From: an uncultured Methanomicrobiales archaeon
Lineage (GTDB): Archaea > Halobacteriota > Methanomicrobia > Methanomicrobiales > Methanospirillaceae
Assembly (NCBI GenBank): GCA_903926075.1
Contig: CAIYHQ010000095.1
Span: 1-40,561, forward strand
Direction: 5' to 3'
Length of the DNA: 40,561 nucleotides
In this document: in pieces, positions 31,045 through 37,573 of the stretch
Layout: each line of letters opens with the position of its first letter
Numbering within the stretch: the stretch's first letter is position 1
Program-made: the position numbers and the translations under genes
The notes under the pieces: model-generated
Databases searched by the model: none
What the model was told of the DNA's origin: nothing
Seen by the model: the letters and a program-made list of their open reading frames with translations, nothing else

Positions 31045-31046
31045 CA

Positions 31047-31100
31047 AAATTGTTGAGTTAAAATATTTCGTTGACCTCGTAAGGTCTAGCTCAACAATTT
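31047..31100 (+). promoter_or_regulatory. Long inverted repeat at the start of the capsid operon leader
   Basis: AAATTGTTGAG (31047-31057) is perfectly complementary to CTCAACAATTT (31090-31100), with a GACC/GGTC mini-hairpin in the 32-base loop. It may be a repressor site or an RNA-end structure that stabilises or regulates the capsid mRNA. Confidence 0.55.
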
Positions 31101-31141
31101 ATCAATAGGTGTAACGGAGGTTCACGACCTCAAGGAATGCA

Positions 31142-31849
31142 ATGTCTGAAGAAGAAAAACCAGGCGTAGAGGAACTCGCCCCCCCATCCCAATCAGAACA
31201 GCAGGACGTCCCGCAAGCAGATGTCCAGCCAACTCCTGATCGTACTATAGACGACCAAGAGCGAAATTGGAGAGAAGCTCGCAGGAAAATGCAAGACCTC
31301 GAGAGACGGTCGGAAGAGCAGCAGGAATTGATTTATAGATTACAGAGTCAAAATCAGCCTATCGAAGAGGATGATCTAGCAAAGCTGGCGGATGACGATA
31401 TTGTCACAGCAAAGCAGGCGAGAAGCCTAGCGCAAAAAATGGCCAGAGAAGTTGCAGATGAAGCCATTCGAGAAAGAGAGGCCTCGACAGTTGACGAAAG
31501 ACTAAAAAATCGATTCAGCGACTTTGATGATGTCGTTACTCGAGATAATATAGAAACATTGAAATCACAAGACCCTGAACTAGCAATGTCTTTATATGCT
31601 TTGGCGCATGACCCATACGCTCAAGCCGTTGCAGCCTATAAATTGCTCAAAAAACAAGGGATAGGAGATATGGCAAAACAAATGCCTCAAAAGGCTAAGG
31701 CCTTGGAAAACTCCCGCAAACCTGTTTCAGTCCAATCGGTGACGAAATCAAGCGCAATAGGAGAGGTGCACAAGTTTGAGAATGGATTAACTCCAGAACT
31801 TCGTAAGGAGCTTTGGAAGGAAATGCAACAAGCTATCAAGAGTGCATAA
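31142..31849 (+). CDS. Scaffold / capsid assembly protein, 235 aa
   Basis: Scaffolding proteins guide procapsid assembly and leave before maturation. The protein is acidic, helical and without cysteine: a disordered N-terminus (MSEEEKPGVEELAPPSQSEQ), a coiled coil (WREARRKMQDLERRSEEQQE), a helical middle with REVADEAIREREAS and RFSDFDDVV, and a charged C-terminus (LTPELRKELWKEMQQAIKSA). Its position directly before the major capsid gene, with 33 bases between, is typical. The start has an AAGGA site. Confidence 0.8.
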   Translation: MSEEEKPGVEELAPPSQSEQQDVPQADVQPTPDRTIDDQERNWREARRKMQDLERRSEEQQELIYRLQSQNQPIEEDDLAKLADDDIVTAKQARSLAQKMAREVADEAIREREASTVDERLKNRFSDFDDVVTRDNIETLKSQDPELAMSLYALAHDPYAQAVAAYKLLKKQGIGDMAKQMPQKAKALENSRKPVSVQSVTKSSAIGEVHKFENGLTPELRKELWKEMQQAIKSA

Positions 31850-31882
31850 TTTTTGGTCTTTTTTTTATAGAAGATTAAAAAA

Positions 31883-34037
31883 ATGAGTATAACAACGACT
31901 GCGACTCTGCCATCGCCCGTGCAGCAGACTTTCAGTTTCAAGTTGCTTTCAGTCCCTGTCCCATACATGATTCACAAGATCGCGGCAGATTTGAAAGCAA
32001 TGCCACGTAATGGTGGTACGACCCTTAACATCTAGGGGTCGCTAAATCTTCTCTGATTGACTTGAAAACCTTACCAGGTGATGCTGGAGGCAACAAGGGG
32101 CAAGATATGACAATTACGAATACAAATTTTTTTGATAACATTTTGACAGTAAATAAGATTTGCAAAGGTGTGCATGACCAAAATTCTGTCATTGTATGTA
32201 TTCATAATGAAGTAGACGAAATATTGATTTTATATGAAAAAATCAAAATAAAAAAATCTTTTTGGGTAAAAGAAAGACAAGTAAATTTTTGTCCATTTTG
32301 TGGATTTTCATATCAGCCTGAACGAAGCAAGCGAGAAGACTCTATAACAAACAAAACTATTATAGGAAATTTGTGAAACATATATGTGTACAAAATGGCG
32401 CAATCTGTACTGGTAATGAACATATGTATTTAAGGGCATATTCAATTGACATATGTAATGAGGAAGAAATAAATGATTCAGAATTGTGGAGAGTGACAAA
32501 AGTAAATTTTTGTCCATTTTGTGGCATTAAATCACAAATTGAACTTAGTAAAAATAAAGATTTGGTAAATAGAGATGCGGTGCTCTGAACATTGCAGAAA
32601 TGCAGTGAATGACGTGCAACAGGCGTCATCCTCTAGTGATAGAGAGTAACAAAATTGTAGAATGCGACGGTATAACCCCCTCGCAACAGCTCCTGTGCCT
32701 CTTGGAAATACAGGTGTGACTCCAGCGCCTCAAAATTTAACTGCGCTGAATATTGATGCAAAGATGGATTTTTACGGTACCTATGTATTGCTCAACGAGC
32801 AGGTTACCTTACAGAATCAGGATCCTGTATTAAACGAAGCTGCACAAAGATTAGGCGTGTCGCTTAAAAGTCTAGGCGACAATAAATTTTCTCTAATTGA
32901 CTTGGAACTCCTCGCAGCGTAGGTTGCAGGAAAACAAGGGGCAAGCGAAAGCAGCCTGAACGACTTAACGAGAAAACCTCTTCGGAGGATGCGAAAGTCT
33001 GAACAATATAGTAATATATTGAGGGGATGTCGAAGAACTCCCCCGCCTAGAGATAGGTCAGAAAAGTAACAGATAAAAAAATTGTAGACAAACCGAAGAC
33101 CAGCTGATGCGCGACATGCTCGCCAGTACAGCGACCTTCGTAAACTGTGTTGGTGGTGCTGACGGGGATAACCCAACAGAAATCACCCGCACTGACGTAG
33201 ATTTTGTTGTAAGGACGTTGAGAGGTAATAATGCCTACAGCTTCCTTACAGGCGTAGAGGGCGAAAATCGATTTGGGACCGCCCCAGTACGTGATGCGTA
33301 TTTTGGATTAGGGCATACAAACCTAATCGGACAGTTAGACAATGTTAATGGGTTTATACAGAAATGGAATTACCCAAATCAACAGTCTACATTAGATGCA
33401 GAATGGGGAACTGTAGCCAACATTAGATTTCTTTTATCTAGTATCGGTTCTGTAACTCCCAATGCGTCGATGATAGGGAATGATGTCTATAATTGTTTCT
33501 GCGTTGGAAGAGAAAGTTTCGCAGCAATTGAACAAGATGGGTATTCGGCCCAGTTCATAGAATATGTGAACTTTAAACTTTTGGTAATTGACTTGGAGTG
33601 CCTTGAGGCTGCATAGTCCGAGGTTAACAAGGGGCAAGATATATGAATGAGTTGGAAGCGCATCTTTATGATGTTGATGGAAAAGAAGTAATAATCCCAT
33701 CTGGGTATAACATAGTAATGGGAATAGATTCTTATTGCTTTGTAAAAGCTCCAGTTTTTGACTCAGAATTAGTATATCAGCCTGAACGACTAAACCCAAA
33801 AGGCACTGACAACAGTGCGTGCGATAGTCTGAACAACGCGAATACATAAAGGCGTTGAGGATGGGTCGAAGAACCTATCCCGCCTAGAAATAGGTCAAGA
33901 AAGTAACAGAATGATACCGACCACCCATTTACGATGGGCCACTAGCCCTCAACGCAAGTGTGGGTTATAAATTTGCAGAATGCCCAAAAGTGCTCTGCGA
34001 TCCCTGGCTTCTAAACCTTCGATGCACATTGGCATAA
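31883..34037 (+). CDS. Major capsid protein, N4-gp56 family, split by three group I introns
   Basis: The exons are 31883-32025, 32661-32864, 33088-33558 and 33914-34037; joined they give 942 bases, 313 residues and one open frame. Junction codons read L (GGTTL|MRRYNP), L (RLGVSL|QTEDQL) and I (AQFI|YRPPIYDG). The product follows the N4-gp56 capsid pattern: RRYNPLATAPVPLGNTGVTP, KMDFYGTYVLLNE, QDPVLNEAAQRLGVSL, LMRDMLASTATFV and a C-terminal PPIYDGPLALN / GYKFAECPKVLCDPWLLNLR. Unspliced reading ends quickly after each exon (stops at 32033, 32920 and 33614), so splicing is essential for the capsid. The ribosome site of exon 1 is weak (AGAAG). Family assignment is from memory of the pattern. Confidence 0.88.
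32107..32376 (+). CDS. Intron-encoded CPFCG small protein 1, 89 aa
   Basis: Translation likely starts at ATG 32107, directly after the intron core AAGGGGCAAG, which doubles as its ribosome site. The product (MTITNTNFFDNILTVNK..., VIVCIHNEVDEILILYE, VNFCPFCGFSYQPERSK) has a CxxC motif like one half of a zinc ribbon, plus Cys residues upstream. No LAGLIDADG, GIY-YIG, HNH or PD-(D/E)XK signature is seen. The C-terminal 20 codons run through the intron's P7 strand. It is paralogous to the next ORF. Confidence 0.55.
   Translation: MTITNTNFFDNILTVNKICKGVHDQNSVIVCIHNEVDEILILYEKIKIKKSFWVKERQVNFCPFCGFSYQPERSKREDSITNKTIIGNL
32279..32524 (+). repeat. 25-bp direct repeat marking the duplicated intron ORF
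   Basis: Identical 25-base segments lie at 32279-32303 and 32500-32524. Both encode the VNFCPFCG motif in frame, which indicates that the two intron ORFs arose by duplication. Confidence 0.85.
32373..32588 (+). CDS. Intron-encoded CPFCG small protein 2, 71 aa
   Basis: It starts at a GTG overlapping the stop of the first intron ORF (GTGA), with a TAGGA site, so the two are translationally coupled. The pattern ICVQNGAICTGNEHM ... ELWRVTKVNFCPFCGIKSQ repeats the CxxC module of ORF 1, and here it has two extra Cys in the N-terminal part. It sits wholly in the P8 loop apart from its last codons. The C-terminal end reads through the P8/P7 strands. Function unknown. Confidence 0.5.
   Translation: MKHICVQNGAICTGNEHMYLRAYSIDICNEEEINDSELWRVTKVNFCPFCGIKSQIELSKNKDLVNRDAVL
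32865..33087 (+). ncRNA. Group I intron 2 in the capsid gene, 223 nt, no ORF
   Basis: P1 pairs exon TGTCGCT (32858-32864) with guide GGCGACA (32875-32881), U-G at the splice site; the intron ends in G at 33087. Core AACAAGGGGCAAG is at 32933-32945, with a minimal GC-GAAA-GC hairpin where intron 1 carries an ORF. P7 is GACTT (32962-32966) with AAGTC (32995-32999). P8 is CCTC-TTCG-GAGG (32977-32988). P9 follows, then P9.1 (GGGGA/TCCCC) and P9.2 CCTA-GAGA-TAGG. This is the compact, ORF-free version of the family. Confidence 0.9.
33559..33913 (+). ncRNA. Group I intron 3 in the capsid gene, 355 nt, with one ORF
   Basis: P1 pairs exon GTTCAT (33553-33558) with guide GTGAAC (33566-33571), U-G at the splice site; the intron ends in G at 33913. 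The core AACAAGGGGCAAG is at 33626-33638. P7 is GACTA (33788-33792) with TAGTC (33825-33829). P8 is GCACTG-ACAA-CAGTGC (33803-33818). P9 is CAACGC/GCGTTG, P9.1 is GGATGGGT/ACCTATCC, and P9.2 is CCTA-GAAA-TAGG. An ORF fills the P5/P6 region. Confidence 0.9.
33643..33849 (+). CDS. Intron-encoded ORF, 68 aa, uncertain
   Basis: The ATG follows the core AAGGGGCAAG in the same way as the intron 1 ORF. The product (MNELEAHLYDVDGKEVIIPS, then YCFVKAPVFDSELVYQPERL) has no CPFCG motif and no endonuclease signature. Its last 23 codons are the intron's own P7-P9 sequence. It may be a worn or truncated relative of the intron 1 ORFs, or only the N-terminal 45 residues matter. Confidence 0.35.
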   Translation: MNELEAHLYDVDGKEVIIPSGYNIVMGIDSYCFVKAPVFDSELVYQPERLNPKGTDNSACDSLNNANT

Positions 34038-34050
34038 GGAGAAAAATAAT

Positions 34051-35007
34051 ATGAGTTCACCTATCAATGCGCAAATCAATGGAGAATTTGATACTAATGC
34101 GGTCCCATCGATGGTATCGATTAGTCTTCCTCCAGGTTTCACTTCGATCAAAATCTACAATGAAACTGACATCGCTGCCGCTGGTGCAGGGATCAACATT
34201 GTAGAAGGAAAGGCAACCTTTAATCCTAACACCTGCATCACCTACACTGGTGCTGCTCCTGTTGTTCAGGCCATCAATGCTGTTGCTGGACTGACCTTTA
34301 TTGCTGATAGTGCAGGATTGCCTCCAGGCCCTCCTGTTGTCAATATCACATCGATTACCGCTGCCAACCCTGCTGTTGCTGCTACCATCACTCCTGCTGC
34401 CGTTGGGCAAATCGTGAGAGTATACAGTACGACAGGGATGTTGCAAATTGGAGGCTGGGACTTTACTGTCACTGCTGTCACTCCTGCAACAGACATGACT
34501 TTTGGATACCTGCCAGCTGGGGCTTTTGCAGCTCCCGCTACTGCCGGTTCATTCAGAGTCATTCCATTCGATGCACGGTACTATCCTGTCAATCGTAGGA
34601 TCACTGCTATTTCCCAAGCTGCTGCTGGCGTTATCACAATGTCAGTAACGCATGGGTTTACAGTTGGTCAGTTGGTCAGGATCATTGTTCCTCCAAATTA
34701 TGGGATGATTGAGTTAAACAATCAGTTGGTGACTATTACAGCCATCGATCTGGTCAATAACAGAATCACCATCAACGTGAACACGGCTGGATTTACACCA
34801 TTTGTATTCCCATCAAGTGCAATGGCAGCTGTTGGCCAATTGGTGCCTCAAGTCGTTCCAGTTGGGGAAGCAGCTACGGCGCCTTATCAAAATCTTCTTG
34901 ATGATGCCACCCGTAACACCTCCTTTACTGGAGTAGTGATTGACCCAGCAGTTTTGATTGCAAGCAAACATTATTCTTGGGTTGCTTATCGAGGGACTAC
35001 TATCTAG
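34051..35007 (+). CDS. Capsid-associated structural protein, 318 aa
   Basis: The start has a TAAGGAGA site 13 bases after the capsid stop. The protein is beta-rich with little charge: SMVSISLPPGFTSIKIYNET at the start, an Ala/Pro/Val-rich middle, and a C-terminal domain ITMSVTHGFTVGQLVRIIVP ... NQLVTITAIDLVNNRITI ... FTPFVFPSS ... GQLVPQVVPVGEA that resembles the FCCH-like beta domain also present in 35946-36377 and 37574-39880. It may decorate the capsid or form part of a fibre or collar. It is followed by a strong terminator. Confidence 0.7.
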   Translation: MSSPINAQINGEFDTNAVPSMVSISLPPGFTSIKIYNETDIAAAGAGINIVEGKATFNPNTCITYTGAAPVVQAINAVAGLTFIADSAGLPPGPPVVNITSITAANPAVAATITPAAVGQIVRVYSTTGMLQIGGWDFTVTAVTPATDMTFGYLPAGAFAAPATAGSFRVIPFDARYYPVNRRITAISQAAAGVITMSVTHGFTVGQLVRIIVPPNYGMIELNNQLVTITAIDLVNNRITINVNTAGFTPFVFPSSAMAAVGQLVPQVVPVGEAATAPYQNLLDDATRNTSFTGVVIDPAVLIASKHYSWVAYRGTTI

Positions 35008-35029
35008 TAGATAGTCAAGTTTCCATTCT

Positions 35030-35056
35030 GGGCTCCTCATTCTGAGGGGCCCTTTT
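35030..35056 (+). terminator. Rho-independent terminator after the capsid operon
   Basis: GGGCTCCTCA (35030-35039) pairs with TGAGGGGCCC (35043-35052) over 10 bp (one G-T), loop TTC, followed by TTTTCTCTC. Confidence 0.9.
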
Positions 35057-35066
35057 CTCTCTAAAA

Positions 35067-35119
35067 ACCCTAACTTAAACCCCGGCGAACCCTAACTTAA
35101 ACCCCGGCGAACCCTAACT
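35067..35119. repeat. 22-bp tandem repeat, 2.4 copies
   Basis: The unit ACCCTAACTTAAACCCCGGCGA... (first 20 bases: ACCCTAACTTAAACCCCGGC) occurs at 35067-35088 and 35089-35110, with a partial third copy to 35119. Copies are identical. It lies just after the terminator. It may be a protein-binding iteron or a packaging-related site, but this is unproven. Confidence 0.85.
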
Positions 35120-35296
35120 CGTTGCCCTAAGTAAACTTTCCTTAATCTTCCTAAATATTTTTTATATAAGTCATTGACCATCAATGTCTTACGTAAATTT
35201 TGTACTTAAAAACCCCGATCATATTTTTTCCAAATTACATGCATCTCACTTTCATCGAAATATGAGACGGTAGAAGATTTGCGTCCCATATTGATT

Positions 35297-35309
35297 TGTA
35301 AAGTAAAAT
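35297..35309 (+). promoter_or_regulatory. Recurrent TGTAAAGNAAA motif, copy before 35373
   Basis: TGTAAAGTAAAAT, 64 bases before the ATG at 35373 and after the terminator, so a new transcript for the tail genes probably begins here. It matches copies at 5972, 25876 and 28245. Confidence 0.5.
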
Positions 35310-35372
35310 TTTTCTTTTACTAATAATCCTTATTTGAAATAGTGCGCTTGAAACCTAAACAAGGAGAGTTTC

Positions 35373-35942
35373 ATGGCGCGTCCAAAGAAAGTATTAGAAG
35401 TAAAAGACAAAGAAATTGAAAAACCAAGTCTACAACATATTGAAGAGCCAGAAGTAAAAGAGGAGCCTTTATTTTCAAAAGAAAAAAAAGAAGTAAAGGA
35501 AATAAAACAAGAGATCGTCGTCCTTAGCGTCCCAAGCGAAAAACAACTAAATAAGCAAAAGTTGGCCAAATTCATTGAAGAAGAGACGAAAATGGTTAAG
35601 GGGAGGTTTAGGAATTACGAAATGCCAGGGGGGAGTCTGAGGGTACAGATAAGAAAATACCCAGGAATCCCAGCATTTGATAAAATAATGATTGATAACG
35701 AAATGTACGAGATACCTTTATATGCTGCAAGACATCTCAATGGCATTGACGCGACTGCGGGTGGCTGTTCAAAGAAAATTAATACATGTTCTTGGCCTAC
35801 TCATGGTTTCAAATGGGATAATGATAAGCCTATGCCTAAATCTTTTGAGGGCGACGCTGGTATCCCTGTCCCTATTATTGGGGTTAGCAAGTGGAATCGT
35901 AGATTTGGTTTCGAAAGTTTACAGTTCGATATGGAAGTGTAG
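35373..35942 (+). CDS. Conserved phage structural/assembly protein, 189 aa
   Basis: The start has an AAGGAGAG site. The N-terminal 60 residues are Lys/Glu-rich and probably disordered or coiled (MARPKKVLEVKDKEIEKPSL). The C-terminal domain has MVKGRFRNYEMPGGSLRVQI, KIMIDNEMYEIPLYAARHLN and a GVSKWNRRFGFESLQF end. This resembles small head-completion proteins located between capsid and connector genes in N4-gp56-type phages, but I cannot name the family. Confidence 0.7.
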   Translation: MARPKKVLEVKDKEIEKPSLQHIEEPEVKEEPLFSKEKKEVKEIKQEIVVLSVPSEKQLNKQKLAKFIEEETKMVKGRFRNYEMPGGSLRVQIRKYPGIPAFDKIMIDNEMYEIPLYAARHLNGIDATAGGCSKKINTCSWPTHGFKWDNDKPMPKSFEGDAGIPVPIIGVSKWNRRFGFESLQFDMEV

Positions 35943-35945
35943 AAT

Positions 35946-36377
35946 ATGACATCCCCTGACTATTTTTCCCCAAGCCAAAAGTCTATCGCATCAATCTCCC
36001 AGGGTAGACGAGTTGTGATCACCACCTTCACAGATCATAACTTCCTTGATGGATTGATAGTCAGAGTGGTAATTCCTGGGGTGAATGCAAATCACCCCTT
36101 TGTTGGAATTGTCAATTCATTGGGAATGCCACAAATGAATGGATTGGAAGGAAAAATAACAGTATTGACACCCACATCCTTCTCTCTACCCATCGATTCC
36201 ACATTTTTTGACCCTTATGTGATGTCAGCTTTTCCCTCTGACGAGCAATTCGTAGGGCAAGTTATTCCAATTGCTGAAAACGCTTTCACCCTCACAAGCG
36301 CAACTAAAAATAATAATAATATTATCCCCGAAATATATGGAACGTCCCCCAGTCCATATTCAAATTATACCCCCTAG
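35946..36377 (+). CDS. FCCH-like beta-domain structural protein, 143 aa
   Basis: Essentially one beta domain: RRVVITTFTDHNFLDGLIVR, NGLEGKITVLTPTSFSLPID, then FVGQVIPIAENAF. The layout matches the C-terminal domain of 34051-35007 and part of 37574-39880, and such domains have been annotated in phages as E1-FCCH-like. It ends in a short disordered tail. It is 3 bases after the previous stop. Probable minor capsid, collar or tail component. Confidence 0.7.
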   Translation: MTSPDYFSPSQKSIASISQGRRVVITTFTDHNFLDGLIVRVVIPGVNANHPFVGIVNSLGMPQMNGLEGKITVLTPTSFSLPIDSTFFDPYVMSAFPSDEQFVGQVIPIAENAFTLTSATKNNNNIIPEIYGTSPSPYSNYTP

Positions 36378-36382
36378 GAAAT

Positions 36383-37510
36383 ATGTCAGTCCCATTTACC
36401 CTTGCAGATATCAGAAATAAGGTTAGGAGAATAACAGGAAGGCCTAACACAGCGCAGATTACAGATGAGCAGATTGATCAATATGTAAATACATATTACA
36501 TGTTTGACTTAAATGAGCAATTACGACTGGAGAGTTTTCGATATAACTATCAGTTTGTCACGAATGCCAACACCCCAGTCTATGACTTTCCAAAAGAATT
36601 GTATTTGACAAACATGCCTCCATTCTATTGTGGAGGATATCAGGGGTATATGACCCAATCTCGATCAAATTTCTTTCGAATCAATCCACAACTCAACCTC
36701 CTTCAGCAGAGCGTAGCGACAGGGAATGGGACGGTCGGACCCTACACCTTTACCCTGACTAATAGACCTATCATCCCAGGGTTTAAGAGAAATCCTCCAG
36801 GAGCCTATACCCCCTCAGTAGCGTATGTCATCGGTACTCCCCAAACCGATATCCCTGCTTCTGACATCAATTGGAATGTACTCATAAGTGGGAAGGATGT
36901 CAACGGCACGAGTATTAGTTTAGTTGATGATGGGGGGTGCGATGTCACAGGACACTCTAACCTAGGATTGCTATTCGATCCTAGAGATGCATCAACCTTG
37001 CCAGCCAATGCCCGAGGGACAATCAACTATCTCACAGGACAAGTAAACATCAATGCAGCCCCAGGATTTGATGTTGCCATAGCTGTAGGTCAGCAAATCA
37101 ACTGCCAATACATCCCATACGTCGCCAGTCGCCCTCAGCAGGTCGTTTTCTTTCAAGACCAGTTTATACTCTACCCCATCCCTGATCAGGCCTACACGGT
37201 CAGTTTTGAGGCCTATAAATATCCTACAGCATTTTTAGCCCATGCTCCAGCAACAGCAGCAGATCCAAAAGAGGTTCCTCAACTTCGAGAGCTATGGCAA
37301 CTCCTCGCCTATGGAGCAGCAGACAAGATTTTTGCAGATGCAGGGGATATAGATAGTATGATGAAATTTCGACCATTACTTGAAGAGCAACTCAAATTAT
37401 GCCAAAGAAGAACAATCGTGCAACAAACGAGTGAAAGGACCTCAACTATCTATACTGAGCAGATGGGAGGAGGACAATTCCCCTTTGGAAATCTATTTGG
37501 TGGTTTCTAG
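36383..37510 (+). CDS. Putative head-tail connector (adaptor) protein, 375 aa
   Basis: The N-terminal 60 residues (FTLADIRNKVRRITGRPN, ITDEQIDQYVNTYYMFDLNE) resemble gp6/gp24-like phage adaptors that bind the portal. The middle has the GTINYLTGQVNINAAPG strand-turn motif, also found in the next gene (GTINYITGDLTLTF). The C-terminal helical end (LRELWQLLAYGAADKIF, then CQRRTIVQQTSERTSTIYTE) is typical of connector proteins in podovirus-like genomes. A TAGGAAA site precedes the ATG. Probable head-completion ring. Confidence 0.75.
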   Translation: MSVPFTLADIRNKVRRITGRPNTAQITDEQIDQYVNTYYMFDLNEQLRLESFRYNYQFVTNANTPVYDFPKELYLTNMPPFYCGGYQGYMTQSRSNFFRINPQLNLLQQSVATGNGTVGPYTFTLTNRPIIPGFKRNPPGAYTPSVAYVIGTPQTDIPASDINWNVLISGKDVNGTSISLVDDGGCDVTGHSNLGLLFDPRDASTLPANARGTINYLTGQVNINAAPGFDVAIAVGQQINCQYIPYVASRPQQVVFFQDQFILYPIPDQAYTVSFEAYKYPTAFLAHAPATAADPKEVPQLRELWQLLAYGAADKIFADAGDIDSMMKFRPLLEEQLKLCQRRTIVQQTSERTSTIYTEQMGGGQFPFGNLFGGF

Positions 37511-37573
37511 TCTTTATTTGAATTCCTAGAGCATTTATATTGCAGATAAGTAAATAAATCTCTAGGATTCGAC

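Larger units (their letters stand above)
30720..31141. other. Divergent control region upstream of the scaffold-capsid operon
   Basis: This 422-base gap holds no convincing gene. It contains a short GC-rich stretch (30898-30955) with CGCC/GGCG and CAGTCG/CGACTG complementary arms, a consensus promoter (31016-31044), an 11-bp inverted repeat (31047-31100) and a small GAGGT/ACCTC hairpin (31115-31129) near the scaffold start. Confidence 0.6.
32026..32660 (+). ncRNA. Group I intron 1 in the capsid gene, 635 nt, with two ORFs
   Basis: P1 pairs exon CGACCCT (32019-32025) with the guide GGGGTCG (32035-32041), with the diagnostic U-G at the splice site; the intron ends in G at 32660. The shared core AACAAGGGGCAAG is at 32092-32104. 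P7 is GAAGCA (32324-32329, one bulge) with TGCTC (32581-32585). P8 is CTCTAT (32340-32345) with ATAGAG (32569-32574). P9 is a 7-bp stem with GAAA loop (32590-32607), P9.1 is ATGACG/CGTCAT, and P9.2 is CTCTA/TAGAG with GTGA loop. ORFs occupy the P5/P6 region and the P8 loop. Confidence 0.88.
35008..35372. other. Intergenic region with terminator, tandem repeat and promoter-like motif
   Basis: The 365 bases contain a rho-independent terminator (35030-35056), a 22-bp tandem repeat (35067-35119), an AT-rich stretch and a TGTAAAGTAAAAT motif (35297-35309). No gene is seen. Confidence 0.7.

Noticed and set aside
30908-31108. 66-residue ORF in the capsid control region
   Set aside because: It spans the promoter and inverted repeat and has no ribosome site.
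32062-32106. Longer start for the intron 1 ORF
   Set aside because: The extra N-terminal codons are intron core sequence; ATG 32107 directly follows a purine-rich ribosome site.
32662-32922. A separate 86-residue gene
   Set aside because: Its coding part is capsid exon 2 plus read-through into intron 2; the joined frame explains it better.
33107-33616. A separate 169-residue gene
   Set aside because: It is capsid exon 3 (from 33088) with a short intron 3 read-through tail.
32026-33913. Frameshift or pseudogene explanation for the broken capsid gene
   Set aside because: Three inserts with matching ribozyme helices and exact in-frame junctions are not explained by random decay.
35067-35119. 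CCCTAA-like telomere repeat or CRISPR array
   Set aside because: Only 2.4 direct copies, no spacers, and the CCCTAA match is part of a longer unrelated unit.
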